Part shown: one piece after another, positions 8,463 to 16,237 of the stretch
Position numbering within the stretch: position 1 is the stretch's first letter
How the letters are laid out: every line of letters begins with the position of its first letter
Source of the DNA: an uncultured Clostridium sp.
GTDB taxonomy: Bacteria > Bacillota > Clostridia > Lachnospirales > Lachnospiraceae
DNA length: 61,131 nucleotides
Assembly: GCA_947253885.1 (NCBI GenBank)
Contig: CAMYAO010000011.1
Span: 1 to 61,131, forward strand
Reading direction: 5' to 3'
Translations under genes and position numbers: made by a program
The notes under the pieces: generated by a model
Told to the model about the DNA's origin: nothing
What the model saw: only the letters and a program-made list of their open reading frames with translations
The model's database searches: none

Positions 8463-9020
8463 TTATTTAATTGTAAGATTGTAGGATACATTACTGTTTT
8501 TTACGCCGGCAAAAAAGTGGTATACATAGACGGTCTGTCCCTTGTACAACTTAATTTTAGCATAACGGGATGTAAAGTATTCTGTAGGTTTTTTCTTTCT
8601 GGCTATATGCCGATAGAATGATTTACAAAAATTCTTAGAGGCAAATTCTAAATAAGATGCTGTACCGTAATTTGTTTTAACAGGTTTTGCAATTGCAATG
8701 CCGTATTTTGCAAATCCGAGATAAACAGAACCGTTTGCAGAGTTTCGCCTTCTATCCGCTTTTCTCAGTGCATTGAGGTTACTGAATGTAAAGCGATATG
8801 TTTTTGTTTTAGGTGCTTTAAAACGGATAAACGAAAAGTTTTTTTTGATTTTTACAACAGAGCGTCCTTTTTTTACAGCCGGAGCTTTTTGAATTTTAGT
8901 TGCTTTTGTTGATACTGTTCTTGTGGCAGCATTTACCGGAATAACGAAAGGTCCTGCCAAGGATGCGGCAAGCGCGATAGATAAGGCGGTGCCAATGATT
9001 TTTTTACTCGTTTTATTCAT
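8463..9020 (-). CDS. small secreted protein, unknown function
   Basis: A 185-residue protein with a clear signal peptide (MNKTSKKIIGTALSIALAAS, cleavage probably after VNA near residue 31). The mature part is basic and beta-rich, with FSFIRFKAPKTKTYRFTFSN and GQTVYVYHFFAGV segments like a small beta-sandwich. The pattern (a K-F-x-F-x-A strand and a final Y-x-L-T-I strand) is reminiscent of PPC-type domains, but this is not a firm call. Shine-Dalgarno AGGAGG lies before the ATG. An imperfect inverted repeat (9053-9082) lies in its leader. A MITE-like remnant is inserted right after the stop. Confidence 0.72.
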   Translation of the reverse strand: MNKTSKKIIGTALSIALAASLAGPFVIPVNAATRTVSTKATKIQKAPAVKKGRSVVKIKKNFSFIRFKAPKTKTYRFTFSNLNALRKADRRRNSANGSVYLGFAKYGIAIAKPVKTNYGTASYLEFASKNFCKSFYRHIARKKKPTEYFTSRYAKIKLYKGQTVYVYHFFAGVKNSNVSYNLTIK

Positions 9021-9115
9021 ATTTTTCCTCCTAAAAATAGTATGATTCAGATAATAAATGGAGAAATTTCATCCATTATTATCTTATTGAATATTTTAAC
9101 ATATTATAAAAGATA

Positions 9116-9157
9116 GAAAAAGAGAGAGCCGGATATAAAAAATTAGCCGACTCTCAA
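9116..9157 (-). terminator. terminator of the cyclase-family gene
   Basis: On the minus strand GAGAGTCGG pairs with CCGGCTCTC (one G-U pair) across an A/T-rich loop, followed by CTCTTTTTC. It starts about 20 bases after the cyclase stop. Confidence 0.75.
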
Positions 9158-9175
9158 TAGATTTATTTTGATACT

Positions 9176-10092
9176 TTAGTATACGCCATAAGGATATTCT
9201 TTATCCGGCACATTTTTATCAATTCTTTCAGATGGAACAAATGCAACGGCGCAAACAATGGTACCGTCTCCCATATACCAACGAAGTGGAAAGGCACAGA
9301 ACAAAAATCTTTGATTGGTAACCTTATCCAGATCACCGCCAAGATTTTCAATGCCCATTACATTATTTGACATAAGAATATCATGACATGGTTCCCATTC
9401 CGGAAAATCTTCGATTGCAGGATGTCCGAACTGTTCTTCATATTCTTCAACAATACGTGGAACGTATGGACCGGGCCGTGATCTGCAGCATAAGTATAGA
9501 GGATATGATCAATTGCCTGCATATCAAATCCGACTCCTCTTACATGATGCTCTACAAACCATTTTGCACCTTCAATAGAAAGCCCCGGACTATAAGCAAA
9601 ATAATCATCATTTTCACCCCAACGTCTGTGAGTACCTGTATTTAACAGCACCCAATCCCCTTCTTTGATACCGCCGGGAACTTTTTTAGCTGCATTTTCG
9701 ATATCTTCCACCGTAATTAATTCCCATTTTCCTTTTGGAATGTCCAGACATACAGCTTCTCCAAAATAGTTTTCAATTGGAAGTTCATGTGTAAATGGAC
9801 TTTCCGGAATGATATGAGACGGGGAATCTGCATGTGTAGAATTGTGCATATGGAAGGAATTAAATATTTGAAGTAATCTATAATGCATCGGCATATGCTG
9901 AACACGATCGATATGAAAATCTCCATTGGATGGCCAAAGAGGATTGCCTCTGCCGAATGGGTTCGAGAGATCTACGAGTTCAAAAGAACCACTTTTAAAC
10001 ATATCAAATATGTTACTATCATAAGGTTTTTTCCAATCATTTGTATGTGCAAAGCACTCTTCACGTGTGTGTCTTACAGCAATTTCTGACAT
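9176..10092 (-). pseudogene. cyclase family protein (kynurenine formamidase-like), frameshifted
   Basis: The first frame encodes about 206 residues of a cyclase-family metal hydrolase with the metal motif HNSTHADSPSH (residues 83-93; family form H-x-G-T-H-x-D-x-P-x-H, with Ser in place of Gly). At about 9471-9476 the frame shifts by one. The downstream frame continues the protein as PYVPRIVEEYEEQFG, then PEWEPCHDIL, MGIENLGGD and KEYPYGVY, ending at 9176. Adding one G in the CCCGG run restores one ORF of about 305 residues. Both halves are otherwise intact, so this is either a recent mutation or a one-base sequencing error. The family hydrolyses amide or cyclic substrates; the substrate here is unknown. 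Start ATG follows AGGAG. Confidence 0.8.
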
Positions 10093-10441
10093 ATTACTTC
10101 TCCTTTATCATTGCTTTTTTAAACTTTATATCATAAATAAGGCAATATTCGTGCCAATTTTTGAAAACGGATAAAACGGGGTTTTATGGTATCGAATCCA
10201 ATAGATTGTTTTTGTTTTGCAACGAAAGGGGAAGGAACTATTGCAGAATGGAACGGGAATAATATTTTATAATAGTCCAATGTTCTTTCTAGTGTTTAAG
10301 TGATGTATTGGCGAGTGTTAAATGAGCGATAGAAATTTATTTTCCATTGGAATATCATCCCTTGTTGATCGGTTCTAAAACGCTGTTCTCAACAAGTGTC
10401 TTTAATAAGTGATATGTTGCTCTATTAGTTGTTTTTCCATG
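10093..10441 (-). other. intergenic stretch with a possible degraded wHTH coding fragment
   Basis: About 350 bases between the cyclase start and the tRNA-Arg terminator. On the minus strand, 10358-10438 reads TNRATYHLLKTLVENSVLEP, then INKG and a stop. This resembles the winged-helix tail found in Fic-like or AAA_4-type proteins. No intact ORF surrounds it. The remainder shows only AT-rich DNA, including the probable cyclase promoter region. Confidence 0.25.
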
Positions 10442-10487
10442 AAAAAAAGCGGAGATGACACGGCTTCGAAAGCTGATCATTTCCGCT
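10442..10487 (-). terminator. terminator of tRNA-Arg
   Basis: On the minus strand AGCGGAAATGA pairs with TCATCTCCGCT (one G-U) and is followed by seven T. It lies immediately after the tRNA 3' end. Confidence 0.88.
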
Positions 10488-10495
10488 TTAATTTA

Positions 10496-10567
10496 CGTCC
10501 CCTGCGGGAATCGAACCCACAGCTAGCGCTTAGGAGGCGCTTGTTTTATCCGTTAAACTAAGGAGAC
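10496..10567 (-). tRNA. tRNA-Arg(CCT)
   Basis: A 72-nt cloverleaf on the minus strand. The acceptor GTCTCCT pairs with AGGGGAC (one G-U). Anticodon stem AGCGC/GCGCT encloses loop CTCCTAA, giving anticodon CCT. The T loop is GGGTTCGATTCCC. No CCA is encoded; it must be added by the CCA enzyme. Confidence 0.95.
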
Positions 10568-10748
10568 TCGTCAAGATGCTTCTTTCTTAATATAAGAATG
10601 CTTTGTCATTATATCATTATGTAGCAGGGAATTCCAGTAGGTAAAAAGAACAATAAATCTGTTAATAATTATAGAAATGATAAAAAGAGAATAAATTCCC
10701 CTCAAAGATACAAAATATGATAAACTAAAAAGAAAAAGGAGAAACTGT

Positions 10749-11693
10749 ATGAAAGTAGTTGTAATTGAGCCATTGGCAGTTGCAGATGAAAAAGTAACTG
10801 CAATTGCAAAAGAGTCATTGGGGAATGATGTAGAACTTGTTTTGTATGACAATAGGGCGACAACAGAAGAGGAGTTGATCGCCAGAGGAAAGAATGCTGA
10901 TGTTGTAGTAGTGGCAAATCAGCCATTAAGTGGAGCAGTGATTCGAGGTTTTCGAAACTGCAAGTTATTGGACATTGCATTTACGGGAGTAGATCATGTA
11001 GACATTGAAGCATGTAAAGAAATGGGTATGACGGTGTGTAATTGTTCCGGATATTCTACGGAAGGAGTGGCAAATTTAGTATTTGGTATGTTGATTGCGT
11101 TATTCCGCAATCTTTCTGCCTGCGATACTGCTACAAGAAACGGAAAGACCAAGGACGGTCTGGTTGGTCATGAATTGGCCGGTATGCGATTCGGTGTGAT
11201 CGGAACCGGTGTGATCGGATTGAGAGTAGCGGAAATTGCCAAAGCATTTGGTTGTGAAGTAGTTGCATACAGTCGAACTAAAAAAGAAGTGGCCGGTGTA
11301 ACATACCTCCCGTTGGAAGAGGTATTAAAGACCAGTGATATTATTTCTCTTCATATGCCGAACAATGCATCTACAAAGGGAATGATTGGAAAAGAGCAGA
11401 TTGCACTTATGAAAGAATCGGCTGTTTTGATTAATACGGCAAGGGGACCGGTATTAGATTCGCAGGCATTGGCAGATGCATTGAATAAAGATAAAATTGC
11501 CGGTGCATGCATAGATGTTTTTGAAATGGAACCGCCGATTCCCGGCGATCATCCGTTACTTTCCAGCAAAAATACTTTGCTGGCACCGCATGTAGCATTT
11601 GCAACGAAAGAAGCAATGGTAAAAAGAGCATATATTGTGATGGATAATATAAAAGCATTCCAAAGCGGAACGCCGATAAATGTTATAAAATAA
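10749..11693 (+). CDS. D-2-hydroxyacid dehydrogenase, NAD-binding
   Basis: A 314-residue cytoplasmic dehydrogenase of the D-isomer-specific 2-hydroxyacid family, which reduces 2-oxoacids to D-hydroxyacids or the reverse. The Rossmann fold motif GVIGTGVIGLRVAE (about 142-155) sits between the two catalytic-domain halves. The catalytic triad is present: Arg in NTARGPVLD, Glu in FEMEPP and His in APHVAF. It has no ACT domain, so it is shorter than serine-pathway SerA, and its substrate is not evident. AAAGGAG precedes the ATG. It is monocistronic and followed by strong hairpins. Confidence 0.88.
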   Translation: MKVVVIEPLAVADEKVTAIAKESLGNDVELVLYDNRATTEEELIARGKNADVVVVANQPLSGAVIRGFRNCKLLDIAFTGVDHVDIEACKEMGMTVCNCSGYSTEGVANLVFGMLIALFRNLSACDTATRNGKTKDGLVGHELAGMRFGVIGTGVIGLRVAEIAKAFGCEVVAYSRTKKEVAGVTYLPLEEVLKTSDIISLHMPNNASTKGMIGKEQIALMKESAVLINTARGPVLDSQALADALNKDKIAGACIDVFEMEPPIPGDHPLLSSKNTLLAPHVAFATKEAMVKRAYIVMDNIKAFQSGTPINVIK

Positions 11694-11700
11694 TAAAATA

Positions 11701-11747
11701 AAAAGAGCGAGTCACCGGAAGGGGGATTTCCGGTACCCGCTCTTTTA
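11701..11747. terminator. bidirectional terminator between the dehydrogenase and gpx genes
   Basis: AAAAGAGCG pairs with CGCTCTTTT and an inner ACCGGAA pairs with TTCCGGT. The flanks are A-rich on the left and T-rich on the right, so it can act on both strands. Confidence 0.85.
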
Positions 11748-11759
11748 GAGGAGTTAGTT

Positions 11760-11796
11760 GTCTCGGCGAATAAGGAGTAACGCCGGGACTTTTTTT
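11760..11796 (+). terminator. second tandem terminator hairpin
   Basis: GTCTCGGCG pairs with CGCCGGGAC (one G-U), then seven T. It lies 13 bases after the first terminator. Two more small inverted repeats follow (GTTCC/GGAAC at 11798-11813 and GGTGG/CCACC at 11837-11851). Confidence 0.75.
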
Positions 11797-11907
11797 CGTT
11801 CCATTTAGGGAACGATATAGTTTGTGAGTGAGGGATGGTGGAATAACCACCAATTTATCTAAAACGCTTCACTCCAATAAAGAAAATGAAGTAAAACGGT
11901 TTTAGCA

Positions 11908-12453
11908 CTATAATAATGCTTTTACTGCAGCATCTACATTTGCAGCAGGTTCTGTCGGCTCAAATCGAGCTACTACATTTCCGTCTTTGCCGATTAAGAA
12001 TTTAGTAAAGTTCCACTTAATATCAGAACTGTTTTTCCAATCGGATCCGGATTTATTGAACATATCTTCCAAAATAGGTGTGATAGGATGATTCGGATCA
12101 AATCCGTTAAATCCTTTTTCTCCTTTTAGATAATTGAATAGTGGAAGAGCATGCTCTCCATTTACTTCGCATTTATCAAATTGAGGGAAAGTAGTTCCGA
12201 AGCGACTGGTACAGAATTTTGCAATCTCTTCATTTGTACCGGGAGCTTGGTGTCCAAACTGATCACAAGGAAAATCCAATACTGTGAATCCCTGATCTTT
12301 ATAGGCTACATATAATTTCTGAAGATCTTCATAAGAAGGAGTAAAGCCACATTCTGTAGCAGTATTTACAATTAATAATACCTGACCTTCGTAATCCTTT
12401 AAGTTGACTTTTTCACCTGTTGCTGATGTTACTGTGTAATCATATACGCTCAT
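11908..12453 (-). CDS. glutathione peroxidase family protein (Cys type)
   Basis: A 181-residue thiol peroxidase that reduces hydroperoxides, in bacteria mostly using thioredoxin. The active-site segment VNTATECGFTPSYE carries Cys35 in place of selenocysteine. FPCDQFGHQAPG supplies the conserved Gln65 and a possible resolving Cys63, and KWNFTKFLI the conserved Trp/Asn. The ATG at 12453 is chosen because AAAGGAG lies just before it; the longer frame from a TTG would include the ribosome binding site. It is monocistronic. It fits an anaerobe's oxidative defence. Confidence 0.92.
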   Translation of the reverse strand: MSVYDYTVTSATGEKVNLKDYEGQVLLIVNTATECGFTPSYEDLQKLYVAYKDQGFTVLDFPCDQFGHQAPGTNEEIAKFCTSRFGTTFPQFDKCEVNGEHALPLFNYLKGEKGFNGFDPNHPITPILEDMFNKSGSDWKNSSDIKWNFTKFLIGKDGNVVARFEPTEPAANVDAAVKALL

Positions 12454-12666
12454 AGTAGCTCCTTTCAAATAAGACCTATTGGTTTATCTCTATAATATTG
12501 CTTTAAATTGAATTAAGTACAATCTTTATGGTTGTATAATACACCTGAAAAAATAGAATGTCAATACTTTTTTGAAAAAACTGGATAGAATTTATGTAGA
12601 TTAAAAATTGATTATTATTTTGGAAGGAATAAACAGTATGGATTCGACAGAATAAAAGTATGCGTA

Positions 12667-12706
12667 TAAAAAGAAAAACGGATCATCAATGATGAAATCC
12701 GTTTTT
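12667..12706 (-). terminator. terminator of pta
   Basis: On the minus strand AAAAACGGATTTCATC pairs with GATGATCCGTTTTT, followed by further T. It lies 20 bases after the pta stop. The rest of 12454-12727 is AT-rich, with the gpx promoter expected there. Confidence 0.85.
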
Positions 12707-12727
12707 CTTTATTAACTCTATTAAAAA

Positions 12728-13726
12728 TTAGCTTAAAGCAGCGGTAATCAAAGACATTTTATATACTTCATCCGCATTGCATCCACGGCTCAAATCATTG
12801 ATAGGTGCATTCAGACCCTGAAGAATAGGACCGTACGCATCAAAGCCGCCAAGTCTCTGAGCGATTTTGTATCCGATATTGCCGGCTTCTATACAAGGGA
12901 AGATAAAGGTATTTGCCTGACCTGCAACTTTAGAACCTTTGCATTTTGTCTGAGCAACAACAGGAGATACTGCAGCGTCAAACTGTAATTCACCGTCGAT
13001 ATCAAATTCAGGAGCCAATTCCTGAGCAATCTTTGTTGCATCAGCGGAAAGCTGAACGGTACCGCCTTTTCCGGAACCCATAGTAGAAAAGCTTAGTACT
13101 GCAACTTTAGGATCAATACCGAAAATTTTTGCTGTTTTTGCAGATTCTACGGCAACTTCCGCTAATTTCTGAGCGGCGGAGAAGGTAACATTTCCTTCTT
13201 TATCTACATTATCCTGATAGTCGATATTGATAGCACAGTCACCCATCGCAATTTTTTCTTCTCCCCGTACAAGGATAAAGCAGCTGCTTACCAAATGTGC
13301 ACCCGGTTTTGTTTTAACAAGCTGAAGAGCAGGACGAACAGTATCTGCTGTGGAATAGGTAGCACCACCTAAAAGACAATCCGCTTTGCCCATTTTTACT
13401 AACATAGTACCGAAGTAGTTTCCCTTTAAAAGAGCGGCACGAACTTCTTCATCACTCATTTTTCCTTTACGTAAATCAGACATTGTCTGAGCCATAGTAT
13501 CGATATCATCATATTTAGCAGGATCAATAATCTCACAACCGCTAATATCAAAGCCGCCTTCTTTTGCAGCAACAGTGACTTCCTCTTGTGTACCTAATAA
13601 GATTACGTTAAGAGATTTTTCTGAAGTTAATTTAGCAGCAGCTTCTAAGATACGAGCATCGGAACCTTCTGTAAAAACAATAGTTTTTGGGTCAGCAATA
13701 AGCTGTGCCTTTAGTTGATCAAACAT
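12728..13726 (-). CDS. pta: phosphate acetyltransferase
   Basis: A 332-residue short-type Pta that interconverts acetyl-CoA and acetyl phosphate, the step before acetate kinase in fermentation. Typical segments are TEGSDARILEAA, GNYFGTMLVKMGKADCLLGG, VLSFSTMGSGKGG and the C-terminal TNTFIFPxLxxGNIGYK-like region (NTFIFPCIEAGNIGYKIAQR). The ATG at 13726 is chosen because GGAGG lies eight bases before it; the upstream in-frame ATG overlaps that site. ackA is not beside it, unlike many clostridia. Confidence 0.95.
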   Translation of the reverse strand: MFDQLKAQLIADPKTIVFTEGSDARILEAAAKLTSEKSLNVILLGTQEEVTVAAKEGGFDISGCEIIDPAKYDDIDTMAQTMSDLRKGKMSDEEVRAALLKGNYFGTMLVKMGKADCLLGGATYSTADTVRPALQLVKTKPGAHLVSSCFILVRGEEKIAMGDCAINIDYQDNVDKEGNVTFSAAQKLAEVAVESAKTAKIFGIDPKVAVLSFSTMGSGKGGTVQLSADATKIAQELAPEFDIDGELQFDAAVSPVVAQTKCKGSKVAGQANTFIFPCIEAGNIGYKIAQRLGGFDAYGPILQGLNAPINDLSRGCNADEVYKMSLITAALS

Positions 13727-13804
13727 AAATAATGCCTCCATATAATTATAATGCTATTAAAGAATTTCTTTTTCAAGTATATCAGAATTTATAATGAAAA
13801 ACTA

Positions 13805-13833
13805 TTGATTTTTAAAAAACGATAGTTTATAAT
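13805..13833 (+). promoter_or_regulatory. promoter of tRNA-Lys
   Basis: TTGATT, 17 bases and TATAAT, ending 25 bases before the tRNA 5' end. Confidence 0.7.
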
Positions 13834-13858
13834 GATAAGCACGTTGTTAATAACATAT

Positions 13859-13931
13859 GCACCTTTAGCTCAGCTGGTAGAGCAGTAGACTCTTAATCTA
13901 TTTGTCTAGGGTTCGAATCCCTAAAGGTGTA
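13859..13931 (+). tRNA. tRNA-Lys(CTT)
   Basis: A 73-nt cloverleaf. The acceptor GCACCTT pairs with AAGGTGT (terminal G-U). Anticodon stem GTAGA/TCTAT (G-U) encloses CTCTTAA with anticodon CTT. T arm is TAGGG/CCCTA. No CCA is encoded. Confidence 0.94.
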
Positions 13932-13939
13932 TTTACGAA

Positions 13940-13986
13940 GGCACTGTTTTTGAGAGCTGGACTCTCGGGGGCGGTGTTTTTATTTT
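13940..13986 (+). terminator. terminator of tRNA-Lys
   Basis: GCACTG...GAGAG pairs with CTCTC...CGGTGT, including a row of G-U pairs, followed by TTTTATTTT. It separates the tRNA from the sirtuin gene. Confidence 0.7.
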
Positions 13987-14087
13987 GTCAAAAATTAAAA
14001 ATCTGCTCTTTTATTATAGCAGAAACGTGCCAGAGAAATCAGAGTCTGTTATACTTATTTCAAAGAATATTAGGAAGGAGAACTAAT

Positions 14088-14807
14088 ATGAATGAGATAG
14101 AACAATTACAAAAATGGATTACAGAATCGGATAATATTGTATTTTTTGGTGGTGCAGGGGTTTCTACAGAAAGCGGAATACCGGATTTCAGAAGTACAGA
14201 CGGGCTTTATAACCAATCTTATAAATATCCGCCGGAGACGATTATCAGCCATTCCTTCTATATGAGAGATCCGAAAGAATTTTATAGATTCTACAAAGAT
14301 AAGATGTTGGTTTTAGATGCAAAGCCGAATGCTGCACATCTGAAATTGGCAGAGTTGGAGAGAGCGGGGAAATTAAAAGCGGTAATCACTCAAAATATAG
14401 ATGGATTGCATCAAGCGGCAGGCAGTGAGGAAGTATTGGAATTGCACGGAAGTGTTCATCGCAATTACTGTCAGAGATGCAAAAGGCTATATGATGGCAC
14501 ATTTATAAAGAATTCGATTGGAATTCCGAGATGCAGTTGCGGAGGCGATATAAAACCGGATGTGGTTTTATACGAAGAAGGATTGGATCAGCATATAATA
14601 GAAGAAAGTGTTCGTTATATCAGAGAGGCGGATGTTTTAATTATCGGCGGAACGAGTCTGGTAGTATACCCGGCAGCCGGACTGATTGATTATTACAGAG
14701 GCAATAAGCTGGTTTTGATCAATAAGTCTGCAACAAAGGTGGATGAAAGAGCGGATTTGGTTATTTCCGATGCGATCGGAAAAGTATTTTCACAGATTAC
14801 AGTATAG
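14088..14807 (+). CDS. NAD-dependent protein deacylase, sirtuin family
   Basis: A 239-residue SIR2 protein that removes acyl groups from lysines using NAD. Motifs: GGAGVSTESGIPDFRS (about 21-36), TQNIDGLHQAAG (101-112), catalytic His120 in LELHGS, and four zinc cysteines at 128, 131, 149 and 151 (CQRC...CSC). GTSLVVYP closes the NAD pocket. The ATG at 14088 is chosen because GGAAGGAG lies before it and a longer reading frame would begin inside tRNA-Lys. It is followed after eight bases by the DUF951 gene. Pta and other metabolic enzymes are typical bacterial targets; the link here is inference from proximity. Confidence 0.94.
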   Translation: MNEIEQLQKWITESDNIVFFGGAGVSTESGIPDFRSTDGLYNQSYKYPPETIISHSFYMRDPKEFYRFYKDKMLVLDAKPNAAHLKLAELERAGKLKAVITQNIDGLHQAAGSEEVLELHGSVHRNYCQRCKRLYDGTFIKNSIGIPRCSCGGDIKPDVVLYEEGLDQHIIEESVRYIREADVLIIGGTSLVVYPAAGLIDYYRGNKLVLINKSATKVDERADLVISDAIGKVFSQITV

Positions 14808-14815
14808 GTGAGGAA

Positions 14816-15013
14816 ATGGCGGAACGATTTCAATATGAAGTGGGCGACGTTGTAAAATTAAAAAAACCCCATCCGTGTGGCAGTTATGAATGGGAGATTT
14901 TACGAGTGGGAGCGGACTTTCGATTAAAATGTCTGGGATGCGGACATTTGGTGATGTTGGATCGAAGGACTGTGGAAAAAAGGACAAAAGAATTGATTAA
15001 ATGTATTGAATAG
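14816..15013 (+). CDS. DUF951 family small protein
   Basis: A 65-residue protein of the type DVVKLKKPHPCGSYEWEILRVGADFRLKCLGCGH. The conserved K-K-x-H-P-C-G and C-x-x-C-G-H cysteines suggest a small metal-binding or nucleic-acid-binding fold. It starts at ATG after GTGAGG. In Firmicutes this family usually sits just before rpsF, as here. Its function is unknown to me. Confidence 0.88.
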   Translation: MAERFQYEVGDVVKLKKPHPCGSYEWEILRVGADFRLKCLGCGHLVMLDRRTVEKRTKELIKCIE

Positions 15014-15059
15014 TATTAGATTATATGATAGAGTAATATATCGTGATATATTATAATGT

Positions 15060-15120
15060 GCGTCGAAAGACGTTCCTTGCTCCAAACAGAGTTTTGGGGC
15101 CGGAAGACCAAAAGGAGGTA
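15060..15120 (+). ncRNA. possible S6:S18-binding leader of rpsF
   Basis: The leader between the -10-like TATAAT (about 15051) and rpsF contains two hairpins: CGTC/GACG and CTCCAAA/TTTGGGG, followed directly by CCGG. An exposed CCG near a stem fits the known autoregulatory leader bound by the S6-S18 complex. The match is by eye only. Confidence 0.4.
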
Positions 15121-15128
15121 ACAAAAGC

Positions 15129-15419
15129 ATGAACAAATATGAATTAGCACTTGTTGTGAATGCCAAAATCGATGATGATGCTAGAGCTGCCGTTGTAGAA
15201 AAAGCAAAAGACTACATCGCGCGCCTTGGCGGAGCTGTAACAGAAGTTGAAGAATGGGGTAAGAAGAAGCTTGCTTATGAAATTCAGAAAATGAGCGAAG
15301 GTTTTTATTATTTTATTCAGTTCGACGCAGAAGGAGATGTGCCGGCACGCTTAGAGCAGAATGTACGTATTATGGATAATGTGCTCCGCTTTTTATGCAT
15401 CAGAAAAGATGAGGCATAA
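15129..15419 (+). CDS. rpsF: 30S ribosomal protein S6
   Basis: A 96-residue S6 with the usual N-terminus (NKYELALVVNAKIDDDAR) and EEWGKKKLAYEIQKMSEGFYYFIQF strand pair. It binds 16S rRNA together with S18 in the 30S platform. A strong AAAGGAGG lies before the ATG. It is the first gene of rpsF-ssb-rpsR, a conserved operon, and is probably controlled by a leader RNA. Confidence 0.98.
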   Translation: MNKYELALVVNAKIDDDARAAVVEKAKDYIARLGGAVTEVEEWGKKKLAYEIQKMSEGFYYFIQFDAEGDVPARLEQNVRIMDNVLRFLCIRKDEA

Positions 15420-15438
15420 ATAAGAAAAGAGGTTAACC

Positions 15439-15885
15439 ATGAATAAAGTTATTTTAATGGGTCGTTTAACCAGAGATCCTGATATTCGCTACTCACAGGG
15501 TGAGAACAGTATGGCAATTGCCAGATATTCTTTAGCAGTCGATCGTCGTTTTAAAAGGGACGGAGAAGCTACAGCGGATTTTATCAACTGTGTGGCTTTC
15601 GGACGTTCTGCCGAGTTTGCGGAGAAGTATCTTCGTAAGGGCATCAAGATTGCTGTTACAGGACGTATTCAGACAGGAAGCTATACAAATAAAGATGGTG
15701 TAAAAGTATATACCACTGATGTAGTAGTAGAAGAGCAGGAATTTGCCGAAAGCAAAGCAGCACAGGCGGAAAATATGAATTCTCAGCCGGCGTTCACACC
15801 GCAGGCTCCAAATCCAAGCGAAGCATCCGGAGACGGATTTATGAATATTCCGGACGGATTGGATGAAGAATTACCGTTTAATTAA
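15439..15885 (+). CDS. ssb: single-stranded DNA-binding protein
   Basis: A 148-residue SSB. The OB fold covers about residues 1-105 (MNKVILMGRLTRDPDIRYSQ, FINCVAFGRSAEF, GRIQTGSYTNKDGVKVYTTD). A Gln/Pro/Asn-rich linker is followed by the acidic tip DEELPFN, which recruits replication and repair partners. It lies between rpsF and rpsR. Confidence 0.98.
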   Translation: MNKVILMGRLTRDPDIRYSQGENSMAIARYSLAVDRRFKRDGEATADFINCVAFGRSAEFAEKYLRKGIKIAVTGRIQTGSYTNKDGVKVYTTDVVVEEQEFAESKAAQAENMNSQPAFTPQAPNPSEASGDGFMNIPDGLDEELPFN

Positions 15886-15901
15886 GGAGGTATAAGCAAC
15901 A

Positions 15902-16159
15902 ATGGCTTTTAATAAAGATGGAAAAAATGCTTCTTTCAAAAAAAGAGGCGGACGTAGAAGAAAAAAAGTTTGTGTTTTCTGTGGAAAAGACAATGAGATT
16001 GATTACAAAGATGCAGCGAAGTTAAAAAGATATGTATCTGAGCGTGGTAAAATTCTTCCAAGAAGAATCACAGGTAACTGTGCAAAGCATCAGAGAGCGA
16101 TTACTTTAGCTATTAAAAGAGCTCGTCATCTTGCAATTATGCCATACGTACAAGATTAA
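15902..16159 (+). CDS. rpsR: 30S ribosomal protein S18
   Basis: An 85-residue S18 with a basic N-terminus (KKRGGRRRKKVCVFC) containing a C-x-x-C pair and the conserved KLKRYVSERGKILPRRITG and HQRAITLAIKRARHLAIMPY motifs. AAGGAGG lies before the ATG. It is the last gene of the operon and is followed by a strong terminator. Confidence 0.98.
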   Translation: MAFNKDGKNASFKKRGGRRRKKVCVFCGKDNEIDYKDAAKLKRYVSERGKILPRRITGNCAKHQRAITLAIKRARHLAIMPYVQD

Positions 16160-16168
16160 AACAGTGAG

Positions 16169-16203
16169 TGCCGCCAAAGAGCTATCTTTGGCGGTATTTT
16201 TAA
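16169..16203 (+). terminator. terminator of rpsF-ssb-rpsR
   Basis: CCGCCAAAGA pairs perfectly with TCTTTGGCGG around a 4-base loop, then TATTTTT. Confidence 0.92.
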
Positions 16204-16237
16204 ATTTATGCAGGAATTCGAATCCGGATAGAAGATC

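Noticed and set aside
9388..9645. Plus-strand ORF across the cyclase gene
   Set aside because: It is antisense to clear coding sequence, lacks a ribosome site and has no recognisable product.
13902..14087. Longer reading frame for the sirtuin gene
   Set aside because: It begins inside tRNA-Lys and crosses the tRNA terminator; a good ribosome site lies before ATG 14088.
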